A stretch of DNA of 64,000 nucleotides from Arthrobacter sp. EPSL27 (GTDB taxonomy: Bacteria; Actinomycetota; Actinomycetes; Actinomycetales; Micrococcaceae), in contig NZ_LNUT01000006.1 of NCBI RefSeq assembly GCF_001512305.1, positions 30,701 to 94,700 on the forward strand. The letters are read 5' to 3'. The position numbers were made by a program, and so were the translations under genes. Within the stretch, counting starts at the first letter, position 1. Each line of letters starts with the position of its first letter. Under the pieces are notes generated by a model, which was given only the letters and a program-made list of their open reading frames with translations, made no database searches and was not told the DNA's origin. This document shows positions 55,457-64,000 of the stretch, piece by piece.

Positions 55457-55690
55457 ATGACCATTCCACCGCCACACGAACCTGAGCCGTTTCCGCCGGA
55501 ACCCGGGCCCACCACGCCCGAGCCGCAGCCCGCGGATCCGTTCCCGCCGGAGCCCGGGCCGGTCCCGCCGCCGGCACCGATTCCAGAACCCGGCCCCGCA
55601 CCGACCCCGGGCCCGTTCCCCGCGCCCGGCCCGCTGCCGATTCCGGACCCCGGCCCGGTCCCGCCGCGGCCGGATCCAACGCGGTTCTAG
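55457..55690 (+). CDS. Small proline-rich protein
   Basis: A 77-aa protein from ATG 55457, preceded by AGGGAG. It is almost wholly Pro, Glu, Gly and Ala (repeats such as FPPEPGP and PIPDPGP), with no signal peptide or membrane segment. Such a composition may be a flexible or wall-spanning segment, or the reading frame could be a by-product of GC-rich DNA. The good ribosome site and the position 58 bases after the GH13 gene argue for expression. Function unknown. Confidence 0.45.
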   Translation: MTIPPPHEPEPFPPEPGPTTPEPQPADPFPPEPGPVPPPAPIPEPGPAPTPGPFPAPGPLPIPDPGPVPPRPDPTRF

Positions 55691-55754
55691 CGACGGCGGA
55701 TTCCAGCGGGCACGTGATCTGACGACACGCGAAACCGCCCGCGCTACGCCAAAA

Positions 55755-55787
55755 ACCCCTCGACACCCGAATAAGGGTGCGAGGGGT
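55755..55787. terminator. Intrinsic terminator
   Basis: ACCCCTCG-CACCC and GGGTG-CGAGGGGT pair around a GAATAA loop with a single mismatch, followed by CTTTT on the + strand and preceded by an A-run. It probably ends the GH13/proline-rich transcript. Confidence 0.88.
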
Positions 55788-55908
55788 CTTTTGCGCGTCG
55801 TCAGCGGGATAACGCGTCGCCAGCGGGAATACGCGTCGGCGGGCAGGCGCGTCGGTGGGAAGGCGCGTCGGTGGGAAAACGCGTCGTCAGCGGGAAAGAG
55901 CGTCCGCT
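55788..55908. repeat. GCGTCG array with 19/16-base periodicity
   Basis: GCGTCG starts at 55795, 55814, 55833, 55849, 55865 and 55881, with a variant GCGTCC at 55900, giving spacings 19, 19, 16, 16, 16 and 19. Between them CAGCGGGA or GGTGGGAA recurs. The array starts with the same TTTTGCGCGTCGT as the 113-bp repeats at 42.6 kb and ends at the stop of the X25-bearing gene. Confidence 0.85.
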
Positions 55909-56848
55909 ACGGCAGGACGATGTCGCGGGTGCGGTGGTCGTAGTGGATGACCAGCACTCCGCCGGAGTGGTGCACCTCGTGGTTGGCGCCGTCGAACGCA
56001 CCGAACGCGCCGAAGTTCTCGTCCCAGGAGCGGTTGAGCGCGATCTTGAAGCTGTAGAAACCGGCCGGAAGGTCCGCCGCAAGCTTCCACAGCTGGTCCA
56101 CCTGGTCGAGTTCCATCTGGGACTCGTCGTACTGCGGAGCCCAGTTGGCCGGGGCGCCCAGCAGGATGTTGAAGTCACCCGCCACGGCGACGGCGTCGGG
56201 CTGGTCGATGGTCTCGACGCTGACCGCGGGAGCCGCGGGTGCCGTCGCGCCGGCTGCTGTCGCCGTGTCCGCGGCCGCGCCCTGGGCCTCCGTTGTGTCA
56301 GCTGCCTTGCGCTTGCGGACCGCCTTGGCGACAGGGGCTACGGCTTCTTCCACCAGCTTGGCGGCCTTGCCGGCAACCTTCTCGGCGACTGCAGTTGCCT
56401 TCGAGGCGGACTTCGGCGCGGCCTTCGTGGCGGTCTTTGCTGCTGCCTTCGGCGCGGCCTGGGTGGCCGGCTTGTTGGCGGGTGCCGCGGGCAGCGGGGT
56501 GTCGGCGGGAACTGGAGTTCCGGCGTCGAGCGCTGCGGCAAAGGCGGCAGGGTCAGCGAAGGCCACGGTGGCGCGCTGGCCCTCCTCCGTAATGGTCCAG
56601 CCCGAGCGGCCCTTGACCAGCCAGCCGGCCTTGACCAGCTTCGCGGTGGCGGTGGTCAGCGCCTTGTGTCCGCGGGGAATGCCGCCGCTCAGCAGCTCGC
56701 GCTCCGACTCGTTGAGCGGAACGCGGGCGATGGCCTCGCCCAGCACTGCTCCGGCGTTCAGCTTCTGATCCGTCCACAACCCCTCGGCCAGCACGTCCAG
56801 CACGGCTTTCAGTCGAAGGGTGGTGTTTTCCGCAGTGTTGGTGCCCAT
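55907..56848 (-). CDS. Winged-helix / histone-H1-like / X25 domain fusion protein
   Basis: A 313-aa protein. Residues 1-95 look like a winged helix (LKAVLDVLAEGLWTDQKLNA, KALTTATAKLVKAGWLVKGR). Residues about 110-185 are Ala/Lys/Pro-rich repeats (APKAAAKTATKAAPKSASKA) like histone H1 tails. The last 105 residues resemble the X25 carbohydrate-binding-type module of pullulanases (VAVAGDFNILLGAPANW, PAGFYSFKIALNRSWDENFG, VLVIHYDHRTRDIVL). It might be a nucleoid-associated protein sensing or binding alpha-glucan; that is inference. It sits opposite a GH13 gene. Domain calls are from pattern reading. Confidence 0.65.
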   Translation of the reverse strand: MGTNTAENTTLRLKAVLDVLAEGLWTDQKLNAGAVLGEAIARVPLNESERELLSGGIPRGHKALTTATAKLVKAGWLVKGRSGWTITEEGQRATVAFADPAAFAAALDAGTPVPADTPLPAAPANKPATQAAPKAAAKTATKAAPKSASKATAVAEKVAGKAAKLVEEAVAPVAKAVRKRKAADTTEAQGAAADTATAAGATAPAAPAVSVETIDQPDAVAVAGDFNILLGAPANWAPQYDESQMELDQVDQLWKLAADLPAGFYSFKIALNRSWDENFGAFGAFDGANHEVHHSGGVLVIHYDHRTRDIVLP

Positions 56849-57007
56849 GGGTCTCCTCTAGAAGCAATTGATCCACCTGCATTTTGCCAAGAGTGAACGT
56901 CTTTGCGCGAGTGGACACTGTTAACTCTGTGTGTCGTGACCCACTGTGACAGGCCTAACCGGGGTGCTTCCGGGACCAACTCACCGCTACCCGTCAGTAG
57001 AAAAAAC

Positions 57008-57068
57008 AACGCGGGGTCACTTACGGTCCATCCCAGCCGCCGGAATGGACCCTAAGTGACCCCGCGTT
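57008..57068 (-). terminator. Long 23-bp terminator stem
   Basis: AACGCGGGGTCACTTA-GGTCCA and its complement pair with one C-C mismatch around a 15-base loop. On the minus strand TTTTTT follows directly, so it ends the DUF1295 transcript 16 bases after its stop. Confidence 0.9.
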
Positions 57069-57083
57069 GCTTTGGGGGTGGCG

Positions 57084-57950
57084 TCAGAACTTGGGGACCA
57101 GGACCGGGGTGTTCTTCTTGTACGCCTCGTAGTCGGCCTGGCCGCCCCACTTCTTGTCCGACTTCTTCTCCAGGAGAGGCACGCCGCTGACCTTAGTGAG
57201 CAGCAGGATGACGAACACCGGGGAGATGAGGGCAACCCACTGCCATCCGTTGAGCGCCGGGATGGCCACGAGGGCGACGCCGACCCACACCAGGATCTCG
57301 CCGAAGTAGTTGGGGTGGCGCGACTTGGCCCACAGCCCGGTGGAAATGAAGGTGCCCTTGTTGGCCGGGTCCGCGTTGAAGCGGGACTTCTGCAGGTCGG
57401 CCACCACCTCGAAGGCGAAACCGGCGGCCCACACCAGGAAGCCCACCAGCGCGAAGCCGTCCAGCGCCACGCGGGTGTCTGAGGTCATGGCGACCCAGGC
57501 AGCGGCCGCGGTGAAGGTCACCCAGAGGCCCTGGATGGTCCACACGTTGAGGAAACGGACAAAGTCGGGCTTGATCTCATCGAAGCGGTCGTCCTTGCCG
57601 GCCTTGCTGATCCGCCGGAACAGGAAGCTTCCCAGCCGCACGGCCCACACGAGGACCATGGCGCCGAGCAGCAGCGCCCGCGCGTCGATACCCGGCGTGA
57701 GCAGGAGCAACAGCAGCGTGATGGTGATGTAGGTCAGGGAGCCGGTCAGGTCGTAGAACTTCTCGGTCTGGGCCTTGAAGGAGGGGATGAACACCAGCCA
57801 CTGGATGATGAACGCGGCCGCCACCGCCAGTGCGAAGACCGGAACCCCGCCCAGTGTGGCGCCGCCCTGGGACCCTGCCAGGGCCAGCAGGGCTCCCAGC
57901 AGCACCACCACGGGCAGAACGAAGAGCGACTTACGGTACGAATCCTTCAT
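57084..57950 (-). CDS. DUF1295 (steroid 5-alpha-reductase-like) membrane protein
   Basis: A 288-aa membrane protein. ATG 57950 is preferred because AAAGGA lies 8 bases upstream; a longer frame from 58031 adds a poorly protein-like stretch. About seven hydrophobic segments are seen, and the C-terminal SRHPNYFGEILVWVGVALVA motif is the ICMT/5-alpha-reductase signature that binds a cofactor in the membrane. Members are possible methyltransferases or NAD(P)H reductases of isoprenoid-like lipids; activity is unknown. Divergent from the MarR gene. Confidence 0.85.
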   Translation of the reverse strand: MKDSYRKSLFVLPVVVLLGALLALAGSQGGATLGGVPVFALAVAAAFIIQWLVFIPSFKAQTEKFYDLTGSLTYITITLLLLLLTPGIDARALLLGAMVLVWAVRLGSFLFRRISKAGKDDRFDEIKPDFVRFLNVWTIQGLWVTFTAAAAWVAMTSDTRVALDGFALVGFLVWAAGFAFEVVADLQKSRFNADPANKGTFISTGLWAKSRHPNYFGEILVWVGVALVAIPALNGWQWVALISPVFVILLLTKVSGVPLLEKKSDKKWGGQADYEAYKKNTPVLVPKF

Positions 57951-58031
57951 CAGGAAGTTCCTTTCGTCCGCGGAACTGGCCGCGGCTGGCACGGCCCGGG
58001 AGGCACCCCGGGTATCAGCAGTTGTAGCCAT

Positions 58032-58082
58032 CCTAGTAGATAATCAAATAGGATTGAATAATAGAGTATCTAATAAGATGGA
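58032..58082. promoter_or_regulatory. AT-rich divergent promoter/operator region
   Basis: A sharply AT-rich stretch between two GC-rich genes. TAGATA (58037-58042) and TATCTA (58067-58072) form separated inverted arms with inner near-repeats TCAAAT/ATTGAAT. It is a likely shared promoter and MarR operator (inference). Confidence 0.55.
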
Positions 58083-58109
58083 AGACTAGCGGAAATCGGG
58101 ACCGGAGTA

Positions 58110-58577
58110 ATGGCTATGACTGTGCCGCAGTACCATCCGGCCACACTGGCCCTGCAGGGGCTGTTCGGCCTCGCCAACGAAACCGAGCGGGAAATTGCCC
58201 GCGGCATGGGGTTGAACCTCACTGACTTCCGCGCCCTGTCGGCGCTGTCGCAGTCCGGTCCGGTGACCGTGGGCCAGCTCGCCGAGGACCTGGGCGCCAC
58301 CCCGGCCACCACCACCGCGATTGTTAGCCGGCTGGAATCCCGCGGCTACCTCGAACGCCACCGGGGCACCGAGGACCGGCGCCGCGTCCAGGTGAGCGTC
58401 ACACCCGCCGCAACCAGCGAGATTGCGGCCGTGATGCGGCCCCTGATGACCGCCGCCGACAACCACATCACGTCCCTGCCCGACGATCACAAGACGGTCA
58501 TCGCGGACTTCCTCGAGGTTGCCCGGCACCTCATGCAGGACCACCTGAACGCACTTTCGACAAAGGACGCCCCATGA
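58110..58577 (+). CDS. MarR-family transcriptional regulator
   Basis: A 155-aa regulator with winged-helix segments LTDFRALSALSQSGPVTVGQ, LAEDLGATPATTTAIVSRLE and the wing RGYLERHRGTEDRRRVQVSV. The form is typical of MarR proteins that respond to small phenolics or lipophilic ligands. Its stop overlaps the start of the fatty-acid ligase gene (ATGA). It likely controls this operon and the divergent DUF1295 gene. Confidence 0.92.
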   Translation: MAMTVPQYHPATLALQGLFGLANETEREIARGMGLNLTDFRALSALSQSGPVTVGQLAEDLGATPATTTAIVSRLESRGYLERHRGTEDRRRVQVSVTPAATSEIAAVMRPLMTAADNHITSLPDDHKTVIADFLEVARHLMQDHLNALSTKDAP

Positions 58578-60457
58578 GAGAGTTCACCACCCCCCTGCTG
58601 GTTGAACCGGCCGGCCACCGGAACGCCACCGAGCTGCTGATGCAGCGGGTGCGCTCCTCCCCCGACCACATCGCCTTCGAGGTGCGTGCCGCGGACGCCC
58701 CCGTCACCAGCCCCTGGCGCCAGGTCACCACCCGGCAGTTCGCCGACGAGGTGCGCGCCCTGGCCAAGGGGTTCATCGCGGCCGGCATCGGCCCGGGAGA
58801 ATCCCTCGCCATCATGTCCCCCACCCGCTACGAGTGGGCGCTGGCGGACATGGCAGCTTGGTTCGCGGGCGCCGTCGTCGTCCCGATTTACGAAACATCG
58901 GCGGCCCCGCAGGTCACAGCGATCCTCAACGACGCCGATGTCCGCCTGGCCGTCGCCGGCACCGCTGGACATGCCCTCCTGCTGGAACAGGGGTTTGCGC
59001 ACGCCGGGATCCCGAGCCTGGGGGTCTGGACCATGGACGCCCGTCCAGGAGCGGACCTGGCCGACCTCAAAGCCCGCGGCGCCAACATCACCGACGATGC
59101 GGTCGAAGAGCGGCGCCTGCTGGCCGGCCTCGACTCGGTGGCCACCATCGTCTACACCTCCGGCACCACCGCCGCCCCCAAGGGCGCCCTGATCACGCAC
59201 GGCAACTTCGTCGGCCAGGTGCTTAACGTGGCCGCCGCCTACACCGAGGTGGTCCGCGAGGCCGGCAACACCATCATCTTCCTGCCCATGGCGCACGTGC
59301 TGGCCCGGGGGCTGCAGCTGACCTGCCTGGCCAACGGCATGCGCATTGCGCACCTGGCCGACCCCAAGGACGTGGTGCCCGCGCTCGGCGTCCTCAAGCC
59401 CACCTTCCTGGTGGTGGTCCCCCGCGTGCTGCAGAAAATCCAGGCGTCCGCCGCGGCGGCTGCCGCGCAAAAACATCTCGGACGGGTGTGGGCGGCTGCG
59501 CATCGCACCGCCGTCGAATGGGGCCGGCTGGCCGAAGCCCGCGACGCCGACCCGTCGGCCAGGCCCGCACCGGGACTCCGGCTGCGGCGCGCCCTGTTCG
59601 ACCACCTCTTCTACGCCCGGCTCCGGAAGCTCATGGGCGGACGGCTGGACTACCTATTGTCCGGTGCCGCCGCGCTCGACGCCGAGCTGTCGCTCTTCTT
59701 CCGCGGGCTCGGCCTTCCGGTCATCGAAGGGTACGGGCTCACCGAAACCACCGCCCCGCTGACCGGGAACATGCCCGGCTCCATCCGGGCCGGCTCGGTG
59801 GGCATCCCGATGCCCGGCACCACCGTCCGGCTCTCGGAGCAGGGCGAGGTGATGGCCCGCGGCGTCGGCGTGTTTGCCGGCTACCGCAGGCCCGCCGACA
59901 ACGCGGACGCCTTCGTGGACGGGTACTTCCGCACCGGGGATCTCGGCGAATTCGACGAACTGGGACGACTCACCCTCAAGGGCCGGATCAAGGACGTCAT
60001 TGTCACCGCGGGCGGAAAGACCGTCTCCCCGGCCATCTGGGAGGGCTACGTCGAGGGAGATCCCCTCGTGGCGCACGCCGTCATGGTGGGCGAGGGCAAA
60101 CCGTTCCTCGGCGGCCTGGTTCTGCTGGACCCGGAATCCGTCACCGCCTGGGCGGAGCGCGAGGGCATCGCGGACCTGGCAGGCCTGCGGATCCCGGACG
60201 ACGGCGGCGCCGTCCGGATTGAAGACCAACGGCTCCTCACGGCCATCGGCAAGGCCGTCAGCGCCGCGAATGCCAAGATCGCGCAGTCCGAGCAGGTGCG
60301 CCGCTGGGTGCTGCTGCTCGCGGACCTCACCGAGGCCAACGGGATCGTGACCCCCACCATGAAGCTCAAGCGCGCCGCCCTGACCGAGCGCGCGCAGCAC
60401 ATCGTCGACAGCCTCTACACCGAACCCCGCCCCACCGACACGAGGAGTCCCGCATGA
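58574..60457 (+). CDS. Long-chain fatty-acid-CoA ligase-like (FadD15-type)
   Basis: A 627-aa AMP-forming ligase. The P-loop VYTSGTTAAPKGALITHGNF, the linker region GYGLTETTAPLTGNMPG, the L-motif FRTGDLGEFDELGRL and the end of the A8/A10 region (RIKDVIVTAGGKTVSP) are all clear. Such enzymes activate long-chain fatty acids with ATP and CoA. It is translationally coupled with the MarR gene and with the DUF2177 gene. Start ATG 58574 lies within the overlapping stop codon context. Confidence 0.93.
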   Translation: MREFTTPLLVEPAGHRNATELLMQRVRSSPDHIAFEVRAADAPVTSPWRQVTTRQFADEVRALAKGFIAAGIGPGESLAIMSPTRYEWALADMAAWFAGAVVVPIYETSAAPQVTAILNDADVRLAVAGTAGHALLLEQGFAHAGIPSLGVWTMDARPGADLADLKARGANITDDAVEERRLLAGLDSVATIVYTSGTTAAPKGALITHGNFVGQVLNVAAAYTEVVREAGNTIIFLPMAHVLARGLQLTCLANGMRIAHLADPKDVVPALGVLKPTFLVVVPRVLQKIQASAAAAAAQKHLGRVWAAAHRTAVEWGRLAEARDADPSARPAPGLRLRRALFDHLFYARLRKLMGGRLDYLLSGAAALDAELSLFFRGLGLPVIEGYGLTETTAPLTGNMPGSIRAGSVGIPMPGTTVRLSEQGEVMARGVGVFAGYRRPADNADAFVDGYFRTGDLGEFDELGRLTLKGRIKDVIVTAGGKTVSPAIWEGYVEGDPLVAHAVMVGEGKPFLGGLVLLDPESVTAWAEREGIADLAGLRIPDDGGAVRIEDQRLLTAIGKAVSAANAKIAQSEQVRRWVLLLADLTEANGIVTPTMKLKRAALTERAQHIVDSLYTEPRPTDTRSPA

Positions 60458-60894
60458 ATCCCCGCATCAAGAGGTGGCTGCTGTCCTACGCGGCCGCCGC
60501 CGTGATCTTTGCCGCCATCGACGTCGTCTGGATCCTGACCGTGGCGAACCGGCAGTACGAAAGCCAGATCCCCCACCTGATGGCGCCCAGCGTCAACGGC
60601 CCCGGCGCCGTCGCGTTCTACCTCATCTTTGTCGCGGGGATCGTTCACTTCGGCATCCGCCCCAACGATCCGGACGCCACACTGCGTCAGCGGGTGACGG
60701 GTGCGGCCCTGTACGGGTTCTTCACCTACGCCACGTGGGCCCTAACGGCGCTGGCCATCCTGGACGGGTTCCCCGCCGTGGTGGCGCTGACCGACATCGC
60801 CTGGGGCGCCGCGGTGTGCAGCGCCGTCACCTGGCTGACGGCCACGCTGCTCCGGCGCAAGCTCGCCGTGCGCACCGGCTCCGCCACCGGCTAG
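60454..60894 (+). CDS. DUF2177 family membrane protein
   Basis: A 146-aa protein overlapping the ligase stop by four bases. Four membrane helices are visible (LLSYAAAAVIFAAIDVVWIL, VAFYLIFVAGIVHFGI, GAALYGFFTYATWALTALAI and IAWGAAVCSAVTWLTATLL). DUF2177 proteins are of unknown function and may take part in lipid or envelope matters. Its stop shares CTAG with the stop of the convergent SulP gene. Confidence 0.87.
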   Translation: MNPRIKRWLLSYAAAAVIFAAIDVVWILTVANRQYESQIPHLMAPSVNGPGAVAFYLIFVAGIVHFGIRPNDPDATLRQRVTGAALYGFFTYATWALTALAILDGFPAVVALTDIAWGAAVCSAVTWLTATLLRRKLAVRTGSATG

Positions 60895-62630
60895 TCCCCG
60901 CTGCTCCATTCCACACCGGTCTCGGCCATGTAGGCAGCCACGGCCGCGTCCACGGTGCGGTAGAAGTGCAGCGGATTAATCTGCCGGGTCAGTTCGTACC
61001 GTTCGATCTTCTCCCTGACCCCGTGCTTGAGCTCCGCGAACACCAGGGACGTGCCCTGCGCGTTCAGTTCGACGTCCAGCTCCAGCAGCACGTCCGAGGC
61101 GGTGGTGTCGACGTCGGTGATGGGCTCGGCGGCAATGACGATCCACCGCGGCTTGGGTTCGGTCCGTGCCAGCCGCCGGATGTTCTCGCGGAACGGCCGG
61201 ACGTTGGCGAAGAACAGGGGCGCGTCAAACCGGTAGATGACGAGGCCGGGCAGGTGCTTCGCCTCCGGATGGAAGTGCACGTCGTGGTAGCCCTCCACCC
61301 CCGGCACCCGGCCGATCACCGTCTCGTACGGCCACCAGGCCCGGCGGAAAATGTTGAGGATGGACAGCCCCACCGCAATACCGATGCCGGGCAGCACCCC
61401 CAGCAGCGTCACACCCAGGAACGCGGCCACCGACAGGTTGAACTCGGTCTTGCGCTGGCGCCACAGCCGCACGGTGCCCGGGATGTCGGCGAGAGATATC
61501 GACGCGGTAATCACAATGGCCGCCAGGGCAGGCTGCGGCAGGTTCCGGAACAGCCCCGGCAGCAGCACCAGCATCAGGAGAATCAGCACGGCACCGGTCA
61601 CGCCGGTGAGCTGGGACTTCGAGCCGGACCGCTCCGCCACCGCGGTCCGGGATCCGCTGGTGCTCACCGGGAAGCCCTGGAACAGGCCCGCCGCGAGGTT
61701 CGCCGCCCCGATTCCGATCATCTCCTGGTTGCCCCGGATCTCATCGCCGGAGCGCGCGGCGAACGACGACGCCGTCGAGATGGTGTCCGTCAGGGACACC
61801 AGGGCGATGCCGAGGGCGCCGGCGAACATCAGCGCGAAGTCCGAGAATTCCAGGTACGGGATGGTGAACGGCGGGAAACCCTGCGGAAGCTCCCCCACCA
61901 GTGAGACGCCGCGGTCCGCGAGGCCGAACAGTGTGGTCGCCCCAATGGCGAGCACCACCATCACCAGCACCGACGGGACCTTCGGCAGCCACCGTTGCAG
62001 GGCAAGGATCAGCACAATCCCGGAGATCCCGACGGCGGCCGCGGCAACCACCGTCTCGCCCCCGGCCACGCCCTGCAGGAAGCCGGTGATGTCCCCGATG
62101 AAGGTATCGGAGTCCACGGAGAACCCGAACAGCTTCGGGAGCTGGCCGATCAGGATGGTGACCGCGAGGCCGTTCATGTAACCGATCATGGTCGGCTTGG
62201 AGATGAGGTCCGCGATGAACCCGAGTTTCGCGACGGACGCGAGGATCATAATGGCGCCGACCATGAGCGCCAGCATAGAGGCGAGGACCACCGCCTTCTG
62301 CGGGTCGCCGTCGGACGCCACCAGCGGCAGGACCGTCGCCGCGATCATCGGCCCCAGCGAGGAGTCCGGCCCCAGCACCAGGATGCGGGACGGGCCAAAC
62401 ACCGCATAGGCGAGCAGGCAGAGGACGGTGGTGTAGAGGCCGGTGATCGGCGGCAGCCCGGCCAGTTCCGCGTACGCCATGCCCTGCGGGACCAGCAGCG
62501 TCGACAGGACGATCCCGGCGACGATGTCCTTGCCGAACCATTCCTTTTTATACGCCGCGGCGACGTCGAACCCCGGCATCAGCTGGCGCAGCCAGCCCGC
62601 CTCCGGCCGCCGTCGTGCAGTCTCGGTCAT
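60891..62630 (-). CDS. SulP/SLC26 anion transporter with STAS domain
   Basis: A protein of 579 aa from ATG 62630 (a start at GTG 62714 would give 607 aa; no clear ribosome site decides). About 12-14 membrane helices begin with the SulP signature VAGIVLSTLLVPQGMAYAEL. From about residue 455 a STAS regulatory domain follows (PGLVIYRFDAPLFFANVRPF, DTTASDVLLELDVELNAQG). Such transporters carry sulphate, bicarbonate or dicarboxylates. No carbonic-anhydrase gene is adjacent. Single gene. Confidence 0.9.
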   Translation of the reverse strand: MTETARRRPEAGWLRQLMPGFDVAAAYKKEWFGKDIVAGIVLSTLLVPQGMAYAELAGLPPITGLYTTVLCLLAYAVFGPSRILVLGPDSSLGPMIAATVLPLVASDGDPQKAVVLASMLALMVGAIMILASVAKLGFIADLISKPTMIGYMNGLAVTILIGQLPKLFGFSVDSDTFIGDITGFLQGVAGGETVVAAAAVGISGIVLILALQRWLPKVPSVLVMVVLAIGATTLFGLADRGVSLVGELPQGFPPFTIPYLEFSDFALMFAGALGIALVSLTDTISTASSFAARSGDEIRGNQEMIGIGAANLAAGLFQGFPVSTSGSRTAVAERSGSKSQLTGVTGAVLILLMLVLLPGLFRNLPQPALAAIVITASISLADIPGTVRLWRQRKTEFNLSVAAFLGVTLLGVLPGIGIAVGLSILNIFRRAWWPYETVIGRVPGVEGYHDVHFHPEAKHLPGLVIYRFDAPLFFANVRPFRENIRRLARTEPKPRWIVIAAEPITDVDTTASDVLLELDVELNAQGTSLVFAELKHGVREKIERYELTRQINPLHFYRTVDAAVAAYMAETGVEWSSGD

Positions 62631-62782
62631 GAGTGCACTCTGCCCGGCGGCGGCCTCCGGTGCATCCTCCGCCGCGGGTGAACCGGGCGCACGCCCGGGG
62701 GCCGTTGTGCGCACGGACCGGGAGGCCTAGAGTGGCCATCGGCCAACTGTGCCGCCACGCTGCACGGAGATGTGCCTGAGGC

Positions 62783-62846
62783 AACCCCTGCCTTTCTGAA
62801 CCCCTGCCTCTCTGAACCCCTGCCTTTCTGAACCCCTGCTTTCCTG
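62783..62846. repeat. Four tandem 16-bp repeats
   Basis: AACCCCTGCCTTTCTG occurs four times without gaps (62783, 62799, 62815, 62831), with single-base changes in unit 2 and two in unit 4. The array ends 15 bases before the aldo-keto reductase start codon and contains no spacers. Confidence 0.95.
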
Positions 62847-62861
62847 ATCGAGGAGATTACT

Positions 62862-63836
<975 letters not shown>

Positions 63837-63910
63837 TCCCGCCGGTGCCCTATCAGATTTGGTGCCCATTCGGCGGGCAAATTCATATGGTCGTTGCAAC
63901 GCTCTGAAAG

Positions 63911-64000
63911 ATGGAGCGTTTGATGGGCAGCTTTTCCTTGGAGGCCCGTACCGAGTTCTTTGATCTGGTCTGCGGCGGGATGTCGATTTTTGCGGCGGCC
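63911..64000 (+). mobile_element. 5' start of a transposase, IS30-like, cut by window edge
   Basis: From ATG 63911 (or 63923) a frame runs to the right edge: MERLMGSFSLEARTEFFDLV then CGGMSIFAAA. The start FSLEARTEFF and the helix CGGMSIFAAA resemble the HTH beginning of IS30-family transposases. Only 30 codons are visible, so family and integrity remain uncertain. The terminal inverted repeat is probably within about 63845-63905 but I cannot define it. Confidence 0.55.

Noticed and set aside
55788..55908. Possible CRISPR array
   Set aside because: Units are 16-19 bases with no unique spacers; it is a simple tandem array.
60474..61904. 476-codon + frame over DUF2177 and SulP
   Set aside because: Spans two real genes on different strands, with an antisense-like His/Gln/Arg composition and no motif.
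62783..62846. Possible CRISPR array
   Set aside because: The repeats are contiguous 16-mers without spacers and no cas genes are nearby.

Overview
The window is a 64 kb chromosomal segment from a high-GC actinobacterium, most likely an Arthrobacter/Pseudarthrobacter-type Micrococcaceae. This rests on very GC-rich codon use in the core genes, GTG/TTG starts with GGAGG-type ribosome sites, actinobacterial families (PASTA lipoprotein, DUF2975/XRE pair, MscS, SulP, FadD15-like ligase) and a match to an actinobacterial iron box. Genus assignment is inference.

Layout. (1) 1-7.0 kb, minus strand, lower GC: a defence-type operon in transcription order C5-cytosine methyltransferase, 1112-aa sacsin/HSP90-type GHKL ATPase, 520-aa MORC/MutL-type GHKL ATPase, and a PD-(D/E)XK protein of the DUF4420 type that is cut by the left edge. 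This is the strongest candidate for an under-described system. (2) 7.3-7.7 kb: a decayed partial copy of the LacI regulator found at 15.8 kb. (3) 7.9-12.9 kb: an amino-acid catabolism group (APC permease, HisC-type aminotransferase, divergent Lrp regulator, ThDP enzyme). (4) 13-15.3 kb: low-GC insert with an HNH endonuclease built on duplicated zinc-ribbon modules. (5) 15.6-22 kb: alpha-glucoside operon (LacI, lipoprotein binding protein, two permeases, GH13 glucosidase) with LacI-type palindromes and a hairpin after the binding-protein gene. (6) 22-28.6 kb: second accessory region with an OLD-like ATPase/TOPRIM nuclease, several broken genes (ion channel, MFS transporter, secreted protein, plasmid-like fragments) and an intact PASTA lipoprotein. 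(7) 28.7-63.8 kb: ordinary core-like chromosome. It holds an ArsR-SRPBCC fusion, two lipid kinases, a membrane-embedded alpha/beta hydrolase, APC permease, phosphoglycerate-mutase-like phosphatase, DinB protein, secreted GDPD, an adenylation-carrier-acyltransferase fusion behind an iron box, MFS, methyltransferase, NatA/B-like ABC exporter, tandem lipoproteins, MscS, a second GH13 enzyme, a winged-helix/histone-like/X25 fusion, a MarR-FadD-DUF2177 operon, a SulP transporter and an aldo-keto reductase. (8) 63.9 kb to the end: start of a transposase that looks like IS30, running off the right edge.

How the parts work together. The sugar operon imports an alpha-glucoside and hydrolyses it in the cytoplasm; the second GH13 enzyme and the X25-bearing protein at 53.6-56.8 kb may also relate to alpha-glucans. 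The Lrp/HisC/ThDP/permease group fits uptake, transamination and further conversion of an aromatic or branched amino acid. Defence functions sit in two separate lower-GC blocks (0-7 kb and 22-24 kb), each beside pseudogene debris, as expected of insertion hot spots.

Small-scale structure includes several intrinsic terminators, a 113-bp direct repeat pair near 42.6 kb related to a 16/19-periodic array near 55.8 kb, a pair of about 83-bp palindrome-ended repeats near 46.8 kb, and a perfectly phased 4 x 16-bp array before the aldo-keto reductase. I found no tRNA, rRNA or CRISPR array. All calls come from reading the sequence; no database search was possible.
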